The position numbers were made by a program, and so were the translations under genes. Shown piece after piece: positions 1 to 6,831 of a DNA stretch of 11,479 nt. Source of the stretch: CAYTID01 sp964437735 (GTDB lineage Bacteria; Bacteroidota; Ignavibacteria; UBA10030; BY39); assembly GCA_964437735.1 (NCBI GenBank), contig CAYTID010000070.1:1-11479 (forward strand), written 5' to 3'. Positions within the stretch are counted from its first letter, which is position 1. Every line of letters starts with the position of its first letter. Under the pieces are notes generated by a model. It was not told the origin of the DNA. It was given only the letters and a program-made list of their open reading frames with translations, and did not search any database.

Positions 1-71
1 CAAAGGTTCGTTATGCCGCTTAATTTTAATTTACACACAATTTGACATTAACTCTAAAAAATTTGAATAAT

Positions 72-1004
72 ATGAAAAGAATTAAACCTCCTGCTCTAAA
101 ATTAGGGGATACTATCGGAATAGTGACACCTGCGAGTCCACCTGATAATTTAGAATTATTGACAAAAGGGATCAGCTATCTTGAAAATAAGGGTTACAAA
201 ATAAAAATCGGGAAACACGTTTATGATCGATATGGATATTTGGCGGGAAGTGATATTGATCGGGCAGGTGATATCAATAATTTTTTTTCCGATAATGAAG
301 TAAAAGCAATATTCTCGGTGAGGGGAGGCTATGGTGCCATACGATTAATTCCTCATCTCGATTTCGAGCTAATTAGAAATAATCCCAAAATATTTGTCGG
401 TTATAGCGACATTACGGCAATCCAGATTGCGATATTTAAAAAAACCGGACTGATAACGTTTTTGGGTCCAATGCTGTCATCAGATTTTTCCAAATCAATT
501 AATAAAGATTCAGATGATTTTTTTTGGAATTGTCTTAGTTCGCCTCTGCCTCCGGGTCCTGTCCCGGTTAAAAATAATATGAAGATAAACTACGGAGAGA
601 AAGCTATCAAGGGAAAAATTATAGGAGGAAATTTATCTACGATTAATTCATTAATTGGTACACAATATTTTCCTGAATTAGATTCAAATACAATACTCTT
701 GCTTGAAGATGTTAATGAAGAACCATATCGTATTGACAGATTGTTGCAGCAACTCAAATTAGCAGGAAAGATTGAGAATATTAAAGGAATTATTTTAGGT
801 GATTTTTCAACGTGCCTTGCGCCACCCGAAAAGCAATCCTTATCATTAGATCAAATCTTCGAAGGAGTATTTAAAAACAAGACGTTTATAAAAGACTTTC
901 ATTTCGGACATGTAGATTCGCCAATTACAGTTCCGATCGGCATTGAGGCTCAATTAACAAGTTATTTTCCATTTGTTACATTCACAGAATCGGCAGTTGA
1001 ATGA
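72..1004 (+). CDS. ldcA: LD-carboxypeptidase, peptidase family S66 (LdcA-like)
   Basis: Predicted cytoplasmic serine peptidase that removes the terminal D-Ala from muropeptide tetrapeptides (an L,D bond) during peptidoglycan recycling. The 310-residue protein has the S66 layout: an N-terminal segment typical of the family (KLGDTIGIVTPASP), an RGGYGAIR motif near residue 84, and a nucleophile elbow GYSD with Ser112. The likely triad partners are Glu212 (in LLLEDVNEEPYRID) and His280 (in HFGHVDSPITVPIG). The Ser-Glu-His spacing and total length fit the family. There is no signal peptide, as expected for a cytoplasmic enzyme. The ATG at 72 is preferred because homology begins right after it; an in-frame TTG at 42 would add ten residues unlike the family. 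No Shine-Dalgarno is visible. It sits 200 bases upstream of the mre cluster but is probably a separate transcript, given the hairpin that follows. The family is clear; the exact substrate is inferred. Confidence 0.92.
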   Translation: MKRIKPPALKLGDTIGIVTPASPPDNLELLTKGISYLENKGYKIKIGKHVYDRYGYLAGSDIDRAGDINNFFSDNEVKAIFSVRGGYGAIRLIPHLDFELIRNNPKIFVGYSDITAIQIAIFKKTGLITFLGPMLSSDFSKSINKDSDDFFWNCLSSPLPPGPVPVKNNMKINYGEKAIKGKIIGGNLSTINSLIGTQYFPELDSNTILLLEDVNEEPYRIDRLLQQLKLAGKIENIKGIILGDFSTCLAPPEKQSLSLDQIFEGVFKNKTFIKDFHFGHVDSPITVPIGIEAQLTSYFPFVTFTESAVE

Positions 1005-1013
1005 ATTGGCGAA

Positions 1014-1052
1014 TTAGTTAAAAGATTGGTCTTAACCAAATTGTTTAACTAA
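1014..1052 (+). terminator. Nested hairpin, candidate terminator after the LD-carboxypeptidase gene
   Basis: A perfect 9-base inverted repeat (TTAGTTAAA at 1014-1022, TTTAACTAA at 1044-1052) encloses a second stem (TTGGT 1026-1030, ACCAA 1035-1039) with loop CTTA. A T-rich tract follows (1057-1062). It begins ten bases after the upstream stop codon, where an intrinsic terminator would be expected. The stem is AT-rich and the T tract is separated from it by TAAA, so it may be only moderately efficient. Confidence 0.5.
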
Positions 1053-1084
1053 TAAATTTTTTAGTTATTTATCCCAATAAAAAT

Positions 1085-1116
1085 TTTGATTATTCTGTAA
1101 AATATCATTAAATTTG
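1085..1116 (+). promoter_or_regulatory. Bacteroidetes-type promoter candidate for the mre operon
   Basis: TTTG at 1085-1088 and TAAATTTG at 1109-1116 are separated by 20 bases. This matches the known Bacteroidetes consensus (-33 TTTG, about 19-20 bases, -7 TAnnTTTG) at every defined base. It is the only good match I found in the 1005-1195 gap. It lies about 90 bases before the small gene at 1208, implying a leader of roughly 80-90 nt. If the host does not use this sigma-factor class, the match would be chance in AT-rich DNA. Confidence 0.55.
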
Positions 1117-1207
1117 ATAAGAAAAATTTTCAATCACGATTGTTTGCTTACGGTAATGGTTCGAATTTGCGAGCAATATTCTAAGCGATCGAAAATTGAA
1201 CGATCTG

Positions 1208-1390
1208 ATGTGTAATAAACAACAATTTGATGGTACAATCGAGAATATTGATATTGGTGAGACTTCATTACTAAGAGCTACAGCAGTCGTTCAATCCGGT
1301 GGTTCAATAAGGATTGCTGAAGTTATAAAAGCTGCGGATGAAAAAATCATAGCAATGGTATTAAAAGAAATACAACATTTCAAACATTAA
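1208..1390 (+). CDS. Small hypothetical protein preceding mreB
   Basis: I do not recognise this 60-residue protein. It starts MCNKQQFDGTIENIDIG and ends in a predicted amphipathic helix (roughly residues 35-60, IAEVIKAADEKIIAMVLKEI) rich in Lys/Glu. The first half looks beta-strand forming. There is no transmembrane segment, signal peptide or cysteine motif beyond one Cys at position 2. The reading frame is open from a stop at 1154. A TTG at 1196 is an alternative start adding four residues (MNDL), and neither start has a clear ribosome binding site. It ends 15 bases before mreB and follows the promoter candidate, so it is probably the first gene of the mre transcript. Support for being real comes from position and plausible amino-acid composition. 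A chance reading frame in a leader cannot be excluded. Confidence 0.55.
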   Translation: MCNKQQFDGTIENIDIGETSLLRATAVVQSGGSIRIAEVIKAADEKIIAMVLKEIQHFKH

Positions 1391-1405
1391 ATATAAAGAG
1401 ATAAG

Positions 1406-2431
1406 ATGAGATTATTTTCAATTTTTTCAGCCGATTTGGCAATCGATTTAGGAACTGCTAATACTTTAATTCACATGAAAGGTAAAGGAATCGTACTAAA
1501 CGAGCCATCTATCGTTGCCTTTGATAGAAATACTAAAAAGATTGTAGCTATCGGAAATGAAGCACGAGAAATGCTTGGCAGAACCCATCGTGATATTCGG
1601 ACTATTAGACCTATGCGGGACGGTGTGATTGCAGATTTTGAAATTGCCGAGGGGATGTTGAGGGAATTTATTAAAAAAATTCATTCAAGCTGGCTTCCGA
1701 GTAGAAGAGTTGTAATATCAGTTCCGAGCGGTGTTACAGAAGTTGAAAAGAGGGCAGTTAGAGATTCAGCTGAACATGCCGGTGCAAAGGAAGTGCATCT
1801 TCTTGCTGAACCTATGGCGGCAGCGGTTGGAATCGGACTTGATGTCGATGCCCCGGTTGGGAATATGATAGTTGATATCGGTGGTGGGACTACTGAAATT
1901 GCTGTAATAGCCTTGTCCGGTATAGTTAACGAAGAATCTGTTCGGATTGCGGGTGATGAGATGAATAATGCAATCATTCAGTTTTTTAAAAAAAATCATA
2001 ATATTCTAATTGGTGAAAGAACGGCAGAAGCGATAAAATGTGAAGTTGGATCTGCAATGCCTCTAAAAGAGGAAATAACTATTCAGGTGAAAGGGAGAGA
2101 TCTCGTAAATGGAATTCCAAAAACGACTGAGGCAAGTTCAATCGAAATCCGGGAAGCTTTAAATGAAGCTGTTCAACAAATAATCGACGCAATCAAATTG
2201 ACCTTGGAAAAAACTCCCCCTGAACTTGCTGCAGATATTCTCGATCGGGGAATCATGCTGTCCGGCGGAGGTGCATTGTTGAAAGGACTTGATGAGCGTG
2301 TTCGCCTTGAAACAAGTTTACCTGCCCATGTTTCTGAAGACCCTCTTACTGCAGTCGTCAGGGGGACGGGTAAAGTTCTTGAAAATATTAATCACTATGC
2401 AAAAGTATTAATCAAGAGCAGAAGATATTAA
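1406..2431 (+). CDS. mreB: Rod shape-determining protein MreB (bacterial actin)
   Basis: Actin-like ATPase that polymerises under the inner membrane and orients the wall-elongation complex. The 341-residue length is typical. Nucleotide-binding motifs are intact: phosphate 1 DLGTANT at residues 14-20, the conserved EPMAAAVGIG at 136-144, phosphate 2 DIGGGTTE at 157-164, and the adenosine loop SGGGALLKGLD at 286-296. The short hydrophobic N-terminus (MRLFSIFS) resembles the membrane-contacting N-terminus of other MreB proteins. The ATG at 1406 is preceded by a weak purine-rich site (AAAGAG, five bases upstream). It is followed after 19 bases by mreC, in the classic mreBCD-mrdA-rodA order. It is one of the surest identifications in the window, and nothing in it is aberrant. 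Confidence 0.98.
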   Translation: MRLFSIFSADLAIDLGTANTLIHMKGKGIVLNEPSIVAFDRNTKKIVAIGNEAREMLGRTHRDIRTIRPMRDGVIADFEIAEGMLREFIKKIHSSWLPSRRVVISVPSGVTEVEKRAVRDSAEHAGAKEVHLLAEPMAAAVGIGLDVDAPVGNMIVDIGGGTTEIAVIALSGIVNEESVRIAGDEMNNAIIQFFKKNHNILIGERTAEAIKCEVGSAMPLKEEITIQVKGRDLVNGIPKTTEASSIEIREALNEAVQQIIDAIKLTLEKTPPELAADILDRGIMLSGGGALLKGLDERVRLETSLPAHVSEDPLTAVVRGTGKVLENINHYAKVLIKSRRY

Positions 2432-2450
2432 TCCCGGTACGATTAGTTAA

Positions 2451-3281
2451 ATGCAAAAAATTTTTAATATTGTCAGTCAGTTAAAAGAATATGTCATACT
2501 AATTGTTCTATTGCTGATCTCAATAATTCTTTTAGCAGTTAATGATAATGCACAAATTAAAACAATACGTTCATATACACTTGTTGTGATTGGGGTAGCA
2601 CAAAAAACAATGGCTGTCGTTCCGAATATCTTCGAACTCCAAAAAGAAAATGAATATTTAAGAAAAAAAAATGTAGTCCTTCTTGCAGAAGTTAGCAGGC
2701 TTCGTGAGTTGAAAAATGAAAATATCCATCTTCGGGAACTTTTGAGCTTTAAGGAAAAAAGTAACTTTGAACTCATATCCGGTGATGTAATAGCAAAATC
2801 TTTAAACCTACTCAGAAATACTATTACCCTCGACATTGGTGAGAAAGACGGTGTACGCGTAGATATGCCGATTATATCCGACAGGGGGATCGTCGGTAGA
2901 GTAATAGCACTTAGCTCTTCGTATGCGGTAGGTCAATTATTATTCAATAAAGATTTCCGAACAAGTGTAAAAATTCAAAGGAGCAGAGTTGATGGAATTC
3001 TAACTTGGGAAGGCGGAAATTTTCTTGTTGTAAGAAATGTGTCAAAAAAACAAGATGTGCAAATTGGTGATTTGGTTATAACATCAGGTTATAGTCGAAT
3101 ATTTCCGCCAATATATAGTGTTGGGACTGTTACTGCTATCAATGATAATCCGGCCAGTTTATTTAAGGATATTAAGGTTGTTCCACATGTCGATTTTACA
3201 CGACTGGAACAAGTATTCGTAGTTAAAACATTAGTTGAATCAGAACGCGTGGAGATAGAGACGAAGGTAGATAAAAAGTGA
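2451..3281 (+). CDS. mreC: Rod shape-determining protein MreC
   Basis: Bitopic inner-membrane scaffold of the elongasome that binds PBP2 and links it to MreB and MreD. The 276-residue protein shows the family architecture: a short cytoplasmic N-terminus, one membrane helix at about residues 14-31, a Leu/Glu-rich coiled coil at about 57-98 that mediates dimerisation, then the paired beta-barrel periplasmic domain at about 105-259. That domain contains DRGIVGRV (144-151) and GDLVITSGYSRIFPP (206-220). A short charged tail (VESERVEIETKVDKK) follows. The ATG at 2451 has no evident Shine-Dalgarno. Its stop codon overlaps the GTG start of mreD, which suggests translational coupling. Identification rests on both architecture and operon position. 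Confidence 0.96.
   Translation: MQKIFNIVSQLKEYVILIVLLLISIILLAVNDNAQIKTIRSYTLVVIGVAQKTMAVVPNIFELQKENEYLRKKNVVLLAEVSRLRELKNENIHLRELLSFKEKSNFELISGDVIAKSLNLLRNTITLDIGEKDGVRVDMPIISDRGIVGRVIALSSSYAVGQLLFNKDFRTSVKIQRSRVDGILTWEGGNFLVVRNVSKKQDVQIGDLVITSGYSRIFPPIYSVGTVTAINDNPASLFKDIKVVPHVDFTRLEQVFVVKTLVESERVEIETKVDKK
3263..3267 (+). promoter_or_regulatory. Ribosome binding site supporting the GTG start of mreD
   Basis: GAAGG lies inside the end of mreC, ten bases before the GTG at 3278. It supports that non-ATG start over the next in-frame ATG, which would fall at residue 18, inside the first membrane helix. Confidence 0.5.
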
Positions 3282-3772
3282 AAAATATTCATTTGAAATA
3301 CATTATTATCTCCTTCTTAATCATTCTGATGCAATCTACAATAATTCCTTTTTTTTCAATTGCTAATATCACCCCTGATTTATTGTTAATCTGGATTGTT
3401 TTTATTGGATTAAAATGTGGACAAATTCCGGGTACACTCTATGGTTTTGGAATTGGTTTAATTTTTGATTTGGTGACAGGTGGTTTTATCGGTTTATCGT
3501 CATTAAGTAAGTCAATGGGTGGATTTATAGCCGGTTATTTTTATAATGAAAATCGTACAGAAATTCTGCTAGGAAGCTATAAATTTTTGTTAATTATTTT
3601 GACCGTATCGGTTATTCATAATTTTATTTATTTTTTAATTTTCACTCAGGGGACGGAAATATCACTCTACTTCGCTCTTTTCAGAATCGGTGGGACGACT
3701 GCATTATACACAACATCAATTTCAATCATTCCGTTATTGTTCTTCGCAAGAAAATATTCATTTAAAGTATGA
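3278..3772 (+). CDS. mreD: Rod shape-determining protein MreD
   Basis: Small polytopic membrane protein of the elongasome, partner of MreC. The 164-residue product is highly hydrophobic, with about five membrane segments (approximately 8-28, 34-50, 52-70, 101-122, 134-156). It carries the family hallmarks PDLLLIW (33-39) and a glycine-rich GFGIGLIFDLVTGGFIG stretch (56-72). It starts with GTG overlapping the mreC stop (GTGA, four bases), and its own stop overlaps the ATG of the next gene (ATGA). Both junctions imply translational coupling and tight stoichiometry. MreD sequences diverge quickly, so the call depends on topology, the GLxFD motif and synteny together, which agree well. Confidence 0.93.
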   Translation: MKNIHLKYIIISFLIILMQSTIIPFFSIANITPDLLLIWIVFIGLKCGQIPGTLYGFGIGLIFDLVTGGFIGLSSLSKSMGGFIAGYFYNENRTEILLGSYKFLLIILTVSVIHNFIYFLIFTQGTEISLYFALFRIGGTTALYTTSISIIPLLFFARKYSFKV

Positions 3773-5592
3773 TTGAACAAGAACAAAAACGACCTAAACA
3801 AAACATTTTATTTTTTATAATCGCGTTGATTTTTATTTTCTATTCAGGACGCCTTATTCAGCTGCAATTTCTATATCAGGAGGAATACGGGAAAATCTCT
3901 GCCGAAAATAGTATCAGAAATATTTCAATTGCACCAATCAGAGGTTATATGCACGACAGGAATGGAACGTTAGTAGTCGATAATCGTCCGTCTTATACTG
4001 TTACTGTGGTCCCGGCTCAATTTGATATGAAAAATATAAAATTACTCGCATCAATTCTATCGACCGAAGAAAATATTTTAATTGAGGCAATCGAAAAAGG
4101 GAAAAAATATAATCGTTTTGCTCCTGCGAAAGTCAAACGCGATATTGATTTTGCAACGTTATCATTGGTTGAAGAATTTCGTGAGAAAATACCGGGTATA
4201 GGATACCTGGTTGAATCTAAACGTCATTATTCAACTCAGGCAAAAGGATCGCATCTTTTTGGTTATACGAAAGAAATTTCTGAAAAACAATTACAAAGTT
4301 TTGGGGAACATTACAAACAAGGCGATATAATTGGTGCCACAGGAATTGAAGCCGCCTATGAAAAATATCTAAAAGGGACCAAAGGGGTGGAGTTCATCAC
4401 GGTCGATGCATATGGAAGATTCGTCGGAAATTTCAATTATGGAAATAATGATATAGCTCCCGTTGAGGGGGATGAACTTGAACTCACAATAGATGCGGGC
4501 GTTCAGGCGTTAGCTGAATCTCTCCTTACTGATAAACGAGGAGCTGTTGTTGCTATAGACCCAACTAACGGCGGTGTTATAGCACTCGTCAGTAAACCTG
4601 ATTTTGATTTGGACCTTTTCAGCGGTGTTACACCCACGAAAATATGGAACGATTTGAATACCGATCCATTGAAACCCCTCTTCAACCGTGCGACATTAAC
4701 CAGCTATCCACCAGGCTCAACATACAAAATGTTAGCAGCGATAGCTGCATTGCAAGAAGGTCTTATTAACGAAAACTACAGAATCAAATGTACAGGCAGT
4801 TTTACTTATGGTAATAAAGTATTTAAGGATCTTCACGTGCATGGTTCTACAAATGTTGTTGAAGCTATTCAAAAATCCTGTAACGTATTTTTTTATCAAT
4901 TAGTACTGAAAATTGGTTTAGATAAATGGTCGCACTACGGAAAAGAATTCGGTTTCGGATCACCAACGGGAATCGATATACTGGAAGAGAATTCAGGAAT
5001 TCTACCATCAACTAAATACTTTGACAGACGATATGGAAAGGGGAAATGGACCCCGGGATATCTTATCAGTCTAGGCATTGGTCAGGGTGAGATGGGGGCA
5101 TCGCCTATCCAATTGGCATGTTATGCGATGGCTCTTGCAAATGAAGGAATTTATTATAGTCCCAGAGTCGTTTCTTCGATTAAACAAAAAAAAACAGGAC
5201 ATATTACGGATATAAAAAGTCCATCCAGGAAAATAAATATCAAACCTCAGGTATGGGAAATGGTAAGAGAAGGTTTATACAAAGCAGTTAATGTCGAAGG
5301 AGGAACGGGTCGCTCCGGAAGGGTTCCGGGTATCGCAGTTGCTGGAAAAACAGGAACAGCACAAAATCCTCATGGTAAAGATCATGCCTGGTTTGTTGGT
5401 TTCGCCCCATATGAAAATCCAAAGATCGCAATTTGTGTTTTAGTAGAAAATGTAGGTTTCGGTGGAGTTTTTGCAGCCCCTGTTGCAGGTTTGTGCATCG
5501 AGCAATATTTATATGGTGATATTATAAGAAATAAAATTAATGTTCCCGTTGTTGCAGCATCCAACGAAAAAGAAACACTAATAAATGATTAA
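3769..5592 (+). CDS. mrdA: Penicillin-binding protein 2 (elongation-specific transpeptidase)
   Basis: Class B PBP that crosslinks peptidoglycan peptides in the periplasm during lateral growth, working with RodA. The 607-residue protein has a membrane anchor at about residues 13-31. A dimerisation/pedestal domain follows (about 50-230), including IRGYMHDRNGTLVVDNRPSY and the KGTKGVEF segment. The C-terminal transpeptidase domain has all catalytic motifs: SxxK as S317-T-Y-K320, SxN as S370-C-N372 and KTG as K527-T-G529 (AGKTGTAQNP). There are no PASTA repeats, which favours PBP2 over other class B types. Length is close to the E. coli protein (about 633). The ATG overlaps the mreD stop by four bases, and rodA starts two bases after its own stop. 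Adjacency to rodA identifies it as the elongation rather than the division PBP. Confidence 0.97.
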   Translation: MIEQEQKRPKQNILFFIIALIFIFYSGRLIQLQFLYQEEYGKISAENSIRNISIAPIRGYMHDRNGTLVVDNRPSYTVTVVPAQFDMKNIKLLASILSTEENILIEAIEKGKKYNRFAPAKVKRDIDFATLSLVEEFREKIPGIGYLVESKRHYSTQAKGSHLFGYTKEISEKQLQSFGEHYKQGDIIGATGIEAAYEKYLKGTKGVEFITVDAYGRFVGNFNYGNNDIAPVEGDELELTIDAGVQALAESLLTDKRGAVVAIDPTNGGVIALVSKPDFDLDLFSGVTPTKIWNDLNTDPLKPLFNRATLTSYPPGSTYKMLAAIAALQEGLINENYRIKCTGSFTYGNKVFKDLHVHGSTNVVEAIQKSCNVFFYQLVLKIGLDKWSHYGKEFGFGSPTGIDILEENSGILPSTKYFDRRYGKGKWTPGYLISLGIGQGEMGASPIQLACYAMALANEGIYYSPRVVSSIKQKKTGHITDIKSPSRKINIKPQVWEMVREGLYKAVNVEGGTGRSGRVPGIAVAGKTGTAQNPHGKDHAWFVGFAPYENPKIAICVLVENVGFGGVFAAPVAGLCIEQYLYGDIIRNKINVPVVAASNEKETLIND

Positions 5593-5594
5593 CC

Positions 5595-6812
5595 ATGATA
5601 AACTGGATAGAAGAAAATATTAATTGGGATTTGGTAATAGCCACTTTTTTATTGGTTGGGATCGGATTAGTATCGATATATTCAGCTACACAGGATGCGG
5701 GCGCTTCTGCATATTATAACAGACAATTATTATGGGGGATTGGTGGTATAATCGTAATGTTTATTACTGCATTTTTCCCGTATAGAACACTGCAAATGTT
5801 TTCATATCCGCTCTACATTGTTTCGGTGTCGCTTTTACTGGCTGTTTTAATTTTGGGTAAATCTGTAGCTGGATCAACCAGTTGGTTCGGACTGGGTGGT
5901 TTGGGCTTACAGCCCTCTGAATTCGCGAAAGCAATGAGCGTGCTTGCCGTCGCTCTGTTTTTGTCTGATAACCGAAGATATCTTCATAAATTTTCAAATC
6001 TTTTTATTACGTGTTCGATTGTTTTACTTCCCGTGTTATTGATACTTTTACAGCCTGATGTCGGAACAGCGATTATTTATATATTCATGTTGGTACCGGT
6101 TCTTTTTTGGGCGGGAGCATCTCGCACACTGATGATAGCGATAATCGGTCCAACCGTGGCAGCGGTCGCTTCATTATTCGGGATTACTCCTTTTATTTTT
6201 GTTATCGCAATTTTATTTCTGATTCTAATGCTTATCAGAGAAAATAAACTTATATCATCGCTCATATTTTCACTGACTGTTTTAATAGGAGTTTCTGTAC
6301 AATTCATTTATGGTCGCCTTGCTCCATACCAACAAAAGAGAATTGATACTTTTTTAAATCCGGAGGGCGATCCTCTAGGAGCAGGATATAATGTAATTCA
6401 ATCGAAGGTTGCAATCGGTTCAGGTGGTTTATTCGGGAAAGGATTTCTTGAAGGAACACAAACGCAATTAAATTTTATTCCGGCTCAGTGGACGGATTTT
6501 ATTTATTGCGTACCAGCCGAAGAATTCGGATTTATCGGCGCTTTCCTGATTTTGATTTTATTTACTTATATTCTACTAAAAGGTGTTCATCTTGCCGGTA
6601 TTGTCAAAAGTAAGTATGCAAGTATATTGTGTATAGGGCTAACGTCAATATTTGCCGGACATTTAATAATAAATATCGGTATGGTTTTGGGTGTTATGCC
6701 GGTGATAGGGGTCCCTCTGCCTTTCTTAAGCTATGGGGGTTCATTTTTAATAACCTCAATGTTTATGATAGGGTTGCTCCTAAACATGTACAAAAATCGT
6801 AAAGAATATTAA
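5595..6812 (+). CDS. rodA: Peptidoglycan glycosyltransferase RodA (SEDS family)
   Basis: Integral-membrane SEDS glycosyltransferase that polymerises lipid II into glycan strands, paired with PBP2. The 405-residue protein carries the SEDS signatures: LQPSEFAKA (105-113), QPDVGTA (153-159), DPLGAGYN followed by QSKVAIGSGGLFGKG (259-283), WTDF with Asp301 as the likely catalytic acidic residue by position, AEEFGFIGA (308-316), and the C-terminal GVPLPFLSYGGS (372-383). It is about 35 residues longer than E. coli RodA. The surplus lies between QPDVGT and YQQKR (about residues 196-240), where an extra pair of hydrophobic segments can be seen. It starts two bases after mrdA, with no obvious ribosome binding site, so translation is probably coupled. 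RodA rather than FtsW is favoured by the mre/PBP2 neighbourhood. Confidence 0.97.
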   Translation: MINWIEENINWDLVIATFLLVGIGLVSIYSATQDAGASAYYNRQLLWGIGGIIVMFITAFFPYRTLQMFSYPLYIVSVSLLLAVLILGKSVAGSTSWFGLGGLGLQPSEFAKAMSVLAVALFLSDNRRYLHKFSNLFITCSIVLLPVLLILLQPDVGTAIIYIFMLVPVLFWAGASRTLMIAIIGPTVAAVASLFGITPFIFVIAILFLILMLIRENKLISSLIFSLTVLIGVSVQFIYGRLAPYQQKRIDTFLNPEGDPLGAGYNVIQSKVAIGSGGLFGKGFLEGTQTQLNFIPAQWTDFIYCVPAEEFGFIGAFLILILFTYILLKGVHLAGIVKSKYASILCIGLTSIFAGHLIINIGMVLGVMPVIGVPLPFLSYGGSFLITSMFMIGLLLNMYKNRKEY

Positions 6813-6831
6813 CCAGAAAGTCAGAAAATTT

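Larger units (their letters stand above)
1005..1195. other. Intergenic region between the LD-carboxypeptidase gene and the mre operon
   Basis: This is the longest non-coding gap between genes here. It holds the nested hairpin at 1014-1052 and the promoter-like boxes at 1085-1116. The rest, about 1120-1195, is the presumed operon leader, with no recognisable riboswitch, RNA gene or attenuator. Confidence 0.6.

Noticed and set aside
42..71. Upstream TTG start for the LD-carboxypeptidase gene, and a TTGACA -35-like box at 42-47
   Set aside because: The extra ten residues do not resemble the family N-terminus. The matching -10-like AATAAT would overlap the ATG at 72 and put transcription start inside the gene, so neither is supported.
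1120..1195. Riboswitch or leader-peptide attenuator in the presumed mre operon leader
   Set aside because: No recognisable aptamer motif, strong stem or terminator-antiterminator pair could be found by eye.
1681..1999. Minus-strand open frames opposite mreB (and similar ones opposite mreC, mrdA, rodA, the protease and the deacetylase)
   Set aside because: They lie wholly within strongly identified + strand genes, have no family-like sequence, and are the expected shadows of those genes.
5186..5194. Run of nine A in mrdA, with similar 8-base A or T runs in several genes, as possible slippage or frameshift sites
   Set aside because: Each reading frame continues intact through the run with normal family motifs on both sides. 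Such runs are expected in AT-rich coding DNA.
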